Source: Vibrio sp. CDRSL-10 TSBA (GTDB taxonomy: Bacteria > Pseudomonadota > Gammaproteobacteria > Enterobacterales > Vibrionaceae). Taken from it: DNA of 64,000 nt. The position numbers and the translations under genes are program-made. The notes under the pieces were generated by a model. The model made no database searches. It was not told the DNA's origin and saw nothing but the letters and a program-made list of their open reading frames with translations. The stretch covers positions 434,001-498,000 of the forward strand of contig CP155566.1 of NCBI GenBank assembly GCA_039696685.1, given 5' to 3'. Shown here piece after piece: positions 30,679-39,035 of the stretch. Numbering within the stretch: position 1 is the first letter of the stretch; the number at the start of each line of letters is the position of its first letter.

Positions 30679-30951
30679 GCTTAATTCCTATCTCAGTCGG
30701 ACCGGGCCACTTTAGTTCTGTTTTGGCGTTGAGGGATGAAAAATAAACAGGGAATTTTGCCTTATTGAGTATGGTGTTCTGAAAAATAGAGCCAGTTCAA
30801 ACTTGGATGAAACTAGAGTTGTTAGTCAGAGCTTCGCAGCGCGAAGTCGATTCTATTTTTGAACTAATGTCACCTTTTCATGTGCAGTAAAGTAACCCTA
30901 ATGCGGCTGTAGCTGGTTTGGTAGTCCTCTTTTAATCAAGAGGATATCAGT

Positions 30952-31521
30952 ATGAGCCATACCTTAGTTGCCACATTAATGAAAGTGAAAACCGGGTCAC
31001 CGATCAGTAAGTTGATTTTATTGAAGCTGGCTGACAACGCCGATATTCACGGCCGATGTTTCCCCTCGTACCAATATCTGGCGCAGTATTGTGAGGTGTC
31101 GCTGCGCACGGTCAAGCAGCATGTCAGGCAGCTTGAAACCCTGGGGTTAATTGAACTGATACATAGGTTTGATCAACGGGGCCGGCAGCGCAGTAATCTG
31201 TATCAGATACGAACTCCGCCTCACCTGCATATTGAACTGCATACCGACACGGCATTTAACTGCATCCCGCAGGAGGCAGCGTCTGCTCTCTCTGGCAGTG
31301 CAGCCACTGCACCGATAAACTCCCATAAAGAATATGATCTGGTGTCAGGGGGGCAGATAACTGAGGTTCGCAGCCCGTTACCTGTCCGGGTGGCTGATCA
31401 GTTGGTGGCCGACTTTGCTGCCAATGCGCAGCCCAACCCGTTTGCCGAACGGATTGAGAAGCTGATTCGCCAGCGCCGTGAAGAAGTGGCGGATACCTCC
31501 GCCGATGGGGAGGGAAAATGA
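30952..31521 (+). CDS. HTH_36-type DNA-binding protein
   Basis: 189 residues, RBS AGAGGAT before ATG 30952. Residues ~15-80 form a winged HTH: LILLKLADNADIHGRCFPSY, QYLAQYCEVSLRTVKQHVRQ, LETLGLIELIHRFDQRGRQR. This arrangement is typical of replication-initiator-like and phage regulatory proteins (HTH_36). The remainder is low-complexity and poorly conserved-looking. It is transcribed away from the endolysin/holin genes and may regulate them from the 273-bp divergent region, which holds a CTTCGCAGCGCGAAG palindrome near 30833-30847. Confidence 0.75.
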   Translation: MSHTLVATLMKVKTGSPISKLILLKLADNADIHGRCFPSYQYLAQYCEVSLRTVKQHVRQLETLGLIELIHRFDQRGRQRSNLYQIRTPPHLHIELHTDTAFNCIPQEAASALSGSAATAPINSHKEYDLVSGGQITEVRSPLPVRVADQLVADFAANAQPNPFAERIEKLIRQRREEVADTSADGEGK

Positions 31522-31838
31522 ACGCGATTCTTTCCCTCGCTGAAGAAAAAGAGATCTTGTCGTGGCATATTGCTCCTGCTTACGGACGGTCCAGACAACT
31601 GCTCGATGCCTTATTGGAGTGTTATCCTTATCCGGCAGAGAAAGAAATGTTAGAAACAAAGCTTTCATTCACCGGTAAGCATTCGCTGGGGTCGGTCCTT
31701 CGCAATGCAAAAATTTTTATTGAAATACATACCAGCAATGATGCGGATTCAAATCAATGTTACTATTCGTTGGATGATAGTTGCATCCGGATCGCAAAGA
31801 TCAACCGGATTATGAATAGTCTGGTGGTAAGATGTTAG
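31518..31838 (+). CDS. Protein of unknown function coupled to HTH protein
   Basis: 106 residues starting in an ATGA overlap with the HTH gene. The body has LLDALLECYPYPAEKEMLET and HSLGSVLRNAKIFIEIHTSN and a short C-terminus; no signal peptide or membrane segment. I do not recognise the family. The overlap suggests that it acts with the HTH protein. A weak stem (CCGCC/GGCGG, about 31859-31880) follows. Confidence 0.55.
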   Translation: MNAILSLAEEKEILSWHIAPAYGRSRQLLDALLECYPYPAEKEMLETKLSFTGKHSLGSVLRNAKIFIEIHTSNDADSNQCYYSLDDSCIRIAKINRIMNSLVVRC

Positions 31839-31912
31839 CGTGTTAGTTCGGGTATTCACCGCCTCGCTATGGGGCGGTTTGTGACATTAAAATGCTATTG
31901 TTGAAGTTAAGC

Positions 31913-32021
31913 ATAAGTGTGTTAGCAAAACATAGGTGTGTTAGTCAAACACGCGTGTTTAAGATAAACATAAGTGTTTAAATCAAAAATGATTGTGTCA
32001 GTCAAAAATGACTGTTTGAAA
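31913..32021. repeat. Degenerate iteron-like repeats
   Basis: Five related units in series: ATAAGTGTGTTAGCAAA, ATAGGTGTGTTAGTCAAA, ATAAGTGTTTAAATCAAA, ATGATTGTGTCAGTCAAA and ATGACTGTTTGAAA, with the palindrome AAACACGCGTGTTT between the second and third. They lie downstream of the HTH gene and directly before the gene at 32046. They might be protein-binding repeats (operator or iteron array). Confidence 0.6.
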
Positions 32022-32045
32022 CGGATATTATGAAATGGAACAGCT

Positions 32046-32454
32046 ATGCCACTGTTAAGAATTGCCAGAAAATTAAAATCAAAATTGTCGGGGCATAACT
32101 TACCCTCCGCAGATTATGTCTACCACCTTGATGCGTGTTTCAATCATGTGGTGAAGGGATGGGTTTATAAAAAAAGCGACCCGGGTAAAGCCGTGCACGT
32201 CGCGTTTAAACAAGGTAATCACACCTTTTGTGAAGTGATGGCCAACCAGGCGCGTGAAGATTTGGCTCAGGCCGGCTTACCGAGCACAAACTGCGCATTT
32301 GAAGTGGCGCCGGATCTTAAGCAGAACAGCTTAACGCCGGTTTCTGGCCGATCTCTATCTGGACGGGATTAAAATCAACCCACAACCTGTTGTGTTTGCG
32401 ATGGATTACCAAGTATTTGTCGATCAGCTGACGCAGCCGCCGGTCCAATCCTAA
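32046..32454 (+). CDS. Small carbohydrate-locus protein of unknown function
   Basis: Restored length 135 residues. After a basic start (LLRIARKLKSKLSG) the body (YVYHLDACFNHVVKGWVYKK, VHVAFKQGNHTFCEVMANQA, REDLAQAGLPSTNCAFEVA) resembles a small beta-sandwich domain found at the ends of polysaccharide glycosyltransferases, with its G-W-x and R-x-D-L-x3-G pattern. Here it stands alone. The frame is broken at 32340-32344 (GTTTC); deleting one T gives LTPVLADLYLDGIKINPQP. Re-entry into capsule genes after the phage-like cassette. Confidence 0.6.
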
Positions 32455-32502
32455 TAAAATAAAGACCAGTATTCATATTCTACCTATTAAGACAGACATC
32501 AG

Positions 32503-33549
32503 ATGGCTATTGAATCCTTACAGCAACTGGGGGCGGTATTTCTGTCGCCGGTACTGACCTATTTTAACCAGCATTTGTCCCAGCAGCAGCCGGCTGACCG
32601 GCCGCTGTTTTTTCTTGCCCGTGAAGGATACTGGCTCGAGCAGGCGTTTCAGCGCTATGCCGCAGCCAAACCGTGCCAGGCAGACACGCGCTATATGCTG
32701 GTATCGCGCTCTTTCCTGTTTAAGATAGGTTTGCTTAAACCGCAAACCTATACCTATTCACTCAACTTTACCTTCTCCGGCACCTTGTATGAGCTGATGC
32801 GCAGCCGCTTTATGCTCAGCGATACCAAGATCCGTGAAGTCTTCAGTGCCAAAGAATTTAATAAAGGTCTGCAGCTGCCGAGGGATCTCGCTAAAGTTGC
32901 AGACCTTTTAGCCGCAAAAATCCCGCAACTGACTCCGGTTATCTCGGCGTCCGCCGATGCCTATCAGCGCTACCTGACAGAATTAGGCTTTTTCGCCCAT
33001 GACAAGGTCGATGTGGTGGATCTCGGCTACGGCGGCACCATTCAGACTCTGCTGAGCCTGATTTATAACATTGATACCTGCGGCCATTATCTGATTGCCT
33101 CTAATCCCGGTGAGAAGCAGCTTGGTGACAATACCATCACCATGCGCGGCTATCTGCACGAGGGCGTCAAGCTGGGCGAGGGCTATGTGCCGTTGGACCG
33201 TTCTATGTTTTTGGAAGGCTTACTCACCGCACCGGTGGGGCAGTTTCAGGATATTCGTCTCAGCCCGTTACCGCATCGTACCTTTGACTTTTATTACGGG
33301 CGTAAAGTCTCCACCCAGCATCAGTTTCATCTGGTTGAGGCTGTTTGTCAGGGAGCGCTGGCACAACTGGAAAGTTTTGCTAAGCAGGGCATCGAATTTA
33401 GTAAACCAGAAGTTGAGACGCTCTATACCACCTATGTGACTAAAAAAGGGCTGCTTCCGCGCCACAGCTGGCCGTTATTTGAAATTGATGACGATATTGC
33501 CAGTGAGGGCACCGTGAACGGCATCGACTTCTTCGGATTAAGAGTATGA
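32503..33549 (+). CDS. Capsule-locus protein, partner of RgpF-HAD protein
   Basis: 348 residues. The N-terminal LGAVFLSPVLTYFNQHL with PLFFLAREGYWLEQAFQRY and the middle VDVVDLGYGGTIQTLLSLIY match a domain repeatedly found next to or fused to HAD-type hydrolases in polysaccharide clusters (the FLAREGY and DxGxxGT motifs). The activity of this domain is not established; phosphatase or hydrolase-like annotation is common. Its stop overlaps the start of the RgpF-HAD gene by 4 bp, which supports a joint function. Confidence 0.7.
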   Translation: MAIESLQQLGAVFLSPVLTYFNQHLSQQQPADRPLFFLAREGYWLEQAFQRYAAAKPCQADTRYMLVSRSFLFKIGLLKPQTYTYSLNFTFSGTLYELMRSRFMLSDTKIREVFSAKEFNKGLQLPRDLAKVADLLAAKIPQLTPVISASADAYQRYLTELGFFAHDKVDVVDLGYGGTIQTLLSLIYNIDTCGHYLIASNPGEKQLGDNTITMRGYLHEGVKLGEGYVPLDRSMFLEGLLTAPVGQFQDIRLSPLPHRTFDFYYGRKVSTQHQFHLVEAVCQGALAQLESFAKQGIEFSKPEVETLYTTYVTKKGLLPRHSWPLFEIDDDIASEGTVNGIDFFGLRV

Positions 33550-35579
33550 ATTACAGAGCAATGATTAAGCGCCGCTTTCCGCGAGTCGAGCGCACATTAC
33601 GCCGCAATCCGCAGCTGATGAAACTGGCTGTGAATGTTGAAGGCCGGCTGCTGCAGCGTAAAATGAAAAAACTGTCGCAGAGCTATGCTGTCAGCGGTAT
33701 CGCCATAGATACTCATCATCTGCAGTTACTGGCCGACGCCAAACAGCATGGGCTGTTTGATTTTGGCTGGTATTGCCAGGTGCAGAATCGTCAGTTTCGA
33801 ACGGAGCAGGAAGCGTTCAGCGATTATCTGCACAAAAGCCGTTTTTCTTCTGTCAGCCCGAGCCCTGCTTTTGATAACCTGACTTATCAGAAACACAATA
33901 TTGACGTTTATCACAGCAATATCAGCCCATTGGCGCACTATCTGCAGTCTGGTCACTCCGAAGGTCGTATCACTGCGCCGTTTGCACCCAAGTGGACACC
34001 GACCAGCACTCTGGATATCACGCCGGATACCAAACTGCTCAAGCAGGCTAAAGTGGCGGTTTGTCTGCATATCTTTTATGAAGATTTTATCCCTTACTAC
34101 GCCCGTTGCCTGCGCGATTTTCCCGCTCAGGTGGACCTGTTTATCAGTGTCAGTGATAAAGCGTATCAGGCCGCCATTGATGAGCATTTAGCGCCATTGG
34201 CGGCGGTGCAGAATATTGAAGTGGCTGAAGTACCAAACCGCGGACGTAACTTTGGCCCTCTGCTGGTCGAGTTTGGCCGCAAGCTGCTCGATTACGATCT
34301 GTTTTGCCACCTGCACTCGAAAAAGTCGCTCTATTCGGGCCGTCCGCAGACGCAGTGGGCTGACTATCTCGGTGAGTACCTGCTCAAAGACCATGCGGTG
34401 ATTGCGCGGGTCATGACCCAAATGCTGCAGGACAGTGAGTGCGGCCTTTACTACCCGACTTCATTTAGCATGATGCCGGACTGGGTTAATCACTGGCTCA
34501 AGAATAAACCGTTTAAAGGTGAATTTTTTGATGCCTGGGATCTGCAGGATCACTCTGAGTTTCTGGCTTACCCGGTCGGCGGTATGTTCTGGGCCAAACC
34601 TGAGGCGTTAAGGCCGCTGCTGGAGAAAGAGTACCAGTACAGTGATTTCCCGGCAGAGCCACTGCCGAATGATGGTTCGCAGCTGCATGCTTTAGAGCGT
34701 TGTATCGGCTTACTGGCGGAGCGCAACGGCTATTCTCAGCTGTTTTTCCACCCGGAACTGGCCTGCTTTACCCAGGATAAAGGCTATCTGTTTACCAATT
34801 ACGTCAGCACCCAGCAGCAGCTGTTGCATAAAGTGCAGATGTTTGATGTTATCTCGTTCGATGTGTTTGATACCCTGGTGCGCCGCAGTCACTATGTGCC
34901 GGATTACGCCAAACTGAAATTAGGCCAGTATCTGGTGTCGCAAGGTGTGGTTAGTGATGCCAAAGCCTTTGTGCAGGAGCGTAACCAGGCTGAGTTTCTG
35001 GTTCGTCAGGACAAGCAGTTTCAGGGTGATGTGACCATTTTTGAAACCTATCAAAAGCTGGCTGCACTGCAAAACTGGACAGAGCAGCAGGCGCATGAGT
35101 ACGCTGAGCTTGAATTTGCCTACGATCTGGAAATGATTGAGAGCAAGGATGAGGTGGTTGATGTCCTTAACCAGTTGATTGGTATGGGTAAAACCGTCTA
35201 CATTATCTCCGATACCTATTATACCGAGTATCAGATTATCCTGATGCTGCGCAAGGCTGGTGTGACCAATGGCTACCGCTTGTTTGTGTCTTCTCAGCTC
35301 GGGCTGCGTAAAGATAACGCTACCATGTGGTCTTACATCAGTGATGAGCTGAAAGATAAGAGCCGTTTTGTCCATATTGGTGATAATGCGGTCGCCGATG
35401 CCCAGTTGCCGGGTGATTTTGGTTTAGCCAATTTGCATATTCTCAACCCGATCGATAAGTGGCAGGCTGCTGGCTGGGATAACCCGTTTGCTGGTGGTAA
35501 CGAATTAAATGAACAACAAATTTTAAAATGGGGACCGCTGATCAGTCAGTTTGGCCGTTTCCCGTTTTTAGGTGAGTAA
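33546..35579 (+). CDS. RgpF-type glycan protein fused to HAD hydrolase domain
   Basis: 677 residues in three parts. Residues ~60-150 carry two Tyr/His/Gly motifs like those of the protein at 21896 (for example YHSNISPLAHYLQSGHSEGR). Residues ~165-420 are the rhamnan-synthesis F domain (AVCLHIFYEDFIPYYARCL; EVPNRGRNFGPLLVEFGRKL; HLHSKKS), found in rhamnose-polymer clusters. Residues ~435-650 form a HAD domain with motif I FDVFDTLV, motif II SDTYY, a Lys in GLRKDNATM and motif IV HIGDNAVAD. In motif I the second Asp is retained (DVFDT), so phosphatase activity is possible. It fits a rhamnose-containing capsule. Confidence 0.88.
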   Translation: MNYRAMIKRRFPRVERTLRRNPQLMKLAVNVEGRLLQRKMKKLSQSYAVSGIAIDTHHLQLLADAKQHGLFDFGWYCQVQNRQFRTEQEAFSDYLHKSRFSSVSPSPAFDNLTYQKHNIDVYHSNISPLAHYLQSGHSEGRITAPFAPKWTPTSTLDITPDTKLLKQAKVAVCLHIFYEDFIPYYARCLRDFPAQVDLFISVSDKAYQAAIDEHLAPLAAVQNIEVAEVPNRGRNFGPLLVEFGRKLLDYDLFCHLHSKKSLYSGRPQTQWADYLGEYLLKDHAVIARVMTQMLQDSECGLYYPTSFSMMPDWVNHWLKNKPFKGEFFDAWDLQDHSEFLAYPVGGMFWAKPEALRPLLEKEYQYSDFPAEPLPNDGSQLHALERCIGLLAERNGYSQLFFHPELACFTQDKGYLFTNYVSTQQQLLHKVQMFDVISFDVFDTLVRRSHYVPDYAKLKLGQYLVSQGVVSDAKAFVQERNQAEFLVRQDKQFQGDVTIFETYQKLAALQNWTEQQAHEYAELEFAYDLEMIESKDEVVDVLNQLIGMGKTVYIISDTYYTEYQIILMLRKAGVTNGYRLFVSSQLGLRKDNATMWSYISDELKDKSRFVHIGDNAVADAQLPGDFGLANLHILNPIDKWQAAGWDNPFAGGNELNEQQILKWGPLISQFGRFPFLGE

Positions 35580-35583
35580 AGCA

Positions 35584-36565
35584 ATGACGAAAACGATTTA
35601 TCTTCATGTTGGCCCGCATAAAACAGGAACAACGGTGATTCAGAAAGCTTGTCTGGACAATACGGATGTATTGGATAAACATGGCGTCTCTTTTCCGTCC
35701 CTCTACTTTACGCCGATTGGCCACCATGACTTGGTAAATACGGTCAGAAGAAGAGCTATTTCTGATGAAGATCTGGCTACACTGGCATCCGGACATGAGA
35801 AGGCACTGCTTTCCAGTGAAAACTTTATCCACTTTTCCGCTCAGGACTGGAAATACCTCAGTGAGCGTTTAGCTCAGTTCGAGGTTAAAATTATTTATGC
35901 CTGGCGCCGCTCCAGCTTAAAAATGTATTCCATGTGGCAGGAGTCGGTCAAACACGGCGGAAACGACACCGTTTCATGCGTTTTTTTATCAGGATCTGAT
36001 CCGTCCTGGCGAAAGTAAAAGTCTTATGCAGACTCTCAATCTGGATGCCATGGCTGCAGCTTTTGGTAAAGATAATATTCATATTCTGGATTTTGATGCG
36101 CTTTTTGAAAGCAAGATGCTGGTCACTGAATTTTTTAACCTGCTTGGAGTTGATGGTACTCAGATTGATATCTCAGGTCAGAGCCAGGGATTCAGAAATG
36201 AGTCGATGGATCCGGTGACGACTGAAGTTTTACGTTGTTTAAACTCCCTCAGCGTTAAAGCCGGTTATCCGCAAAACTCGAAAACCCGTGAGGTTTTTTC
36301 TGCACTGCAACCTACGTTGGATGCTGAAATGGAGCAGGCCAAATCATTAATGGAAAATGATGTGGATACGTTTGAAGTAGGTGATTACTTTGTTGATCGC
36401 GCTACCGAGCATGCTTTAAAGAGTAAGTTTATGACCAACCTGGTTCACTATAAGGCGCAAAAAAGAACTAAGAATATTAAAGTAGCCAATCAGGATTGGC
36501 TGTTAAAGCCGCAGGCTTATCAGTTGATCAGTGCCATGCACGAAAAAATAATGAAAAATTACTAG
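35584..36565 (+). CDS. Sulfotransferase-family protein
   Basis: Restored length 326 residues. LHVGPHKTGTTVIQKACLD is the PAPS phosphosulfate-binding loop; IIYAWRRSSLKMYSMWQES is the 3'-phosphate-binding segment (Arg ... Ser). A later NIHILDFDALFESKMLVTEF resembles the usual C-terminal part. ATG 35584 was chosen over the upstream 35572, because it is 4 bp after the previous stop. The frame is broken between 35960 and 35975, where both a GAAAC (35960-35964) and a GTTTC (35971-35975) occur; either deletion joins VKHGG to HAFFYQDLIRPGESKS. Confidence 0.85.
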
Positions 36566-36601
36566 TAATGGTCAGCAGTAACTTTAACCAAGAGAGCTTC
36601 T

Positions 36602-38347
36602 ATGCCTGCTCACAATAAAAAAGTAAAAATCGTTGCGATTGCTAAAGATGAAGCCAGATACATTGTGGAATGGATTTATCACCATGTTTATTTTGGTTTT
36701 GATGCATTTGATATTTATGTAAATAACACTTCAGATGGCACTGTGGCTATTCTGACCCGCTTGGCGGAGAAGTTTGATATCAATATCATTATGGCAGATG
36801 ATTTATATCGTTCGGCCCCAGCTAACTTTCAGACCAATGCATACAATCAGTCATTACAGCAGGCAGATAGCGATGAATTCTCGCATCTTGCTTTTCTGGA
36901 TATTGATGAGTTTTGGACGCCGAAGGATTTTTCGACCGGAATCCACGAATTGTTGGCGGAAGCTGATAACTACGATGTTTTGCTGTTTAACTGGGCCATT
37001 CACCGCAGTGAAACTGAATTCAGCCGCTGTTTTTCGCAAGTGAATGCATTGATAACCGATCACCACGTAAAATCGATCGTGAAAGTGGGTTGTCAGGCGA
37101 GAGCCGGTATTCACAATGCCTATGGCGCCAATTTAGCGTATGCCAATAGTGATCTTGAACCCGCAGTTTTTGCTGACGACGTCAAAGCCAAAATTAAAGC
37201 AGAGCACCATCTGGCACCTAACGTATTTGTTGTGCACCGTGTGTACCGCAGTCAGGTTGAATATGTCTCAATGCTTGGCCGGGGCCGTCCGCGAGGGGAT
37301 CGCTTTAAGTCCAACCGTACTGGTTATTATCTTAATAATGACCAGGGTTATCAGTTTACGGTTTCTCCCGATAAGTTAGAGACTTATTACATCGGCTATG
37401 AGGCTTTGATTGAAGAGTGTGCTTTAGAGGCGATGCTTGCCGATGCTCAGCAGTTTGTGATGCAGCGTTATCATAACTTGGTGAAGTCGATTCAGCACGG
37501 TGTGACGTACACCGAAGCTAAAGTTTTATTGCGGGCGTTAAAAAACATTTCCCTGCCAGAAATCTCAGGGATGATTACTCTGCTGGATGAGAAAGTTAAC
37601 CAAATGAAAATCTTCCAAATTGGCTTTAATAAAGCCGCGACGGCCAGCATTTATCACTATTTTAAAAATGATGGCTTTAAAGCGCTGCATTGGGAAGGTG
37701 GTAATTTATCCAAAACAATTAAGTCTAACTTTGAGAAGGGCTTGCCGTTACTGACCGGTTATGAGGACTTTCAGGTGTTCACTGATATGGAGCATCGTGA
37801 GGAAGACCAAACGGCTTTTTACAGTGCAGAGCAGTACTTCAAAGAGTTGGATCAGCAGTATCCGAATTCAATTTTTATCTTGAATTACCGGGATGTCGAT
37901 AAATGGGTGCAGAGCCGACAAAATCATCCGGGTTATTTGCAAAAAACCGTCAACAGCACAGGCATGACGCCGGCAGAGGTTGTTGATGAGTGGAAACGTA
38001 ACTATTCCCGTCATATCGAGGCAGTAAAACAGTACTTTAAGGATAAATCTAACTTAATTGTTATTGATCTGGACCAAGATGACAGCCAGAAGCTTTATCG
38101 CGAATTAACGGAACGTGGTATCGAGTTAAGTCAAAAAGAACTGCCCCACACACACAAAACTAAGCCAGCCGTCTCTGAACAGAATAAACACATTGATGCC
38201 GTGCGTGATGCTGCGCTGTTTTTTGCTCAAGACAACATCGAAGTCGCTTACATGCTGATGAAAGTCGCACATGAATTGCGCCCGCAGGGGGCAGTGATTG
38301 CGCAGAAGTTAAATGAGTTTGAAGCAAAGCTGGCTGCTGATGATTAA
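36602..38347 (+). CDS. Glycosyltransferase-sulfotransferase fusion
   Basis: 581 residues. Residues 1-~260 are a GT-A enzyme of the GT2/GT92-like kind (KIVAIAKDEARYIVEWIYHH; IYVNNTSDGTVAI; LAFLDIDEFWTPKDF with DIDEFW as metal motif). From ~335 a sulfotransferase-like domain follows (IFQIGFNKAATASIYHYFKN, then SIFILNYRDVDKWVQSRQNH). The phosphosulfate loop reads NKAATAS, where related domains usually have K-x-G-T-T-S, so activity is not assured. The last ~50 residues (HIDAVRDAALFFAQDNIEVA, RPQGAVIAQKLNEF) are the module shared with the proteins at 26676 and 27353. It overlaps the ATPase gene by 8 bp. Coupled glycosyl and sulfate transfer is inferred. Confidence 0.8.
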   Translation: MPAHNKKVKIVAIAKDEARYIVEWIYHHVYFGFDAFDIYVNNTSDGTVAILTRLAEKFDINIIMADDLYRSAPANFQTNAYNQSLQQADSDEFSHLAFLDIDEFWTPKDFSTGIHELLAEADNYDVLLFNWAIHRSETEFSRCFSQVNALITDHHVKSIVKVGCQARAGIHNAYGANLAYANSDLEPAVFADDVKAKIKAEHHLAPNVFVVHRVYRSQVEYVSMLGRGRPRGDRFKSNRTGYYLNNDQGYQFTVSPDKLETYYIGYEALIEECALEAMLADAQQFVMQRYHNLVKSIQHGVTYTEAKVLLRALKNISLPEISGMITLLDEKVNQMKIFQIGFNKAATASIYHYFKNDGFKALHWEGGNLSKTIKSNFEKGLPLLTGYEDFQVFTDMEHREEDQTAFYSAEQYFKELDQQYPNSIFILNYRDVDKWVQSRQNHPGYLQKTVNSTGMTPAEVVDEWKRNYSRHIEAVKQYFKDKSNLIVIDLDQDDSQKLYRELTERGIELSQKELPHTHKTKPAVSEQNKHIDAVRDAALFFAQDNIEVAYMLMKVAHELRPQGAVIAQKLNEFEAKLAADD

Positions 38348-38990
38348 ACTGCAAAACCTGACTAAATATTATCCTTCAGAGCTGGGTAAACAGTACGTTT
38401 TTAAAGACATCAACTTTACCCTGCCTGAAGGTCATAATGTGGCCTTACTCGGCTCGAACGGTGCGGGTAAATCGACCTTGTTCCGCATTATTGCCGGCAG
38501 CGAATACCCCAACACCGGTAAAGTGGTAACCGACAAAGCCATTTCCTGGCCGGTGGCGCTTGCCACTGGCATTCACCCGCAGATGACCGGACGGGAAAAT
38601 ACCCGTTTTATCGGCCGGGTCAATGGGGTGGCCAATCTGGATGAGTACGAAGAAAAGGTAAAACGCTTTGCTGAGCTAGGGGTGAAGTATGATTTACTGG
38701 TAAAAAATTACTCCAGTGGTATGCGCTCCCGCTTAGCCTTTGGCTGCTGTATTGCGATTGATTTTGATGTCTATCTGATTGACGAGGCGACGTCGGTCGG
38801 TGATCAGAAGTTTCGTAAAAAAGCTAAGCAGGCACTGCTGGATAAGAGTAAAACCGCCAGTGTGATCATGGTCAGCCACGATATGAAGGAGATTCGTGAG
38901 TTTTGTGACAGTGCGATAATTCTCCATCAGGGCACGCTGACCTTTTATGACGATCTTGAGCGGGCATTAAAGGTATACGAAGAGCTGTGA
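38340..38990 (+). CDS. Capsule ABC-transporter ATPase (KpsT/Wzt type)
   Basis: 216 residues. Walker A GSNGAGKST, the signature region NYSSGMRSRLAFG, Walker B VYLIDEATSVGD and the switch VSHDMKEIR. Short like KpsT; it lacks the C-terminal glycan-binding domain of Wzt. It powers export with the permease at 13027. ATG 38340 (MIKLQNLTKYYP) was chosen; the frame from 38313 adds residues within the previous gene. It is the last evident export gene and marks the right edge of the export/assembly genes. KpsC/KpsS-type lipid-linker enzymes are not in the window. Confidence 0.94.
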   Translation: MIKLQNLTKYYPSELGKQYVFKDINFTLPEGHNVALLGSNGAGKSTLFRIIAGSEYPNTGKVVTDKAISWPVALATGIHPQMTGRENTRFIGRVNGVANLDEYEEKVKRFAELGVKYDLLVKNYSSGMRSRLAFGCCIAIDFDVYLIDEATSVGDQKFRKKAKQALLDKSKTASVIMVSHDMKEIREFCDSAIILHQGTLTFYDDLERALKVYEEL

Positions 38991-39035
38991 CAGAAACACA
39001 GCCAATAATTTTCCCAAGGAAGAATAAAAACAACA

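Noticed and set aside
29567-31838. Complete prophage
   Set aside because: Only lysis-type and HTH genes are present; no integrase, packaging or structural genes, and both neighbours are capsule genes.
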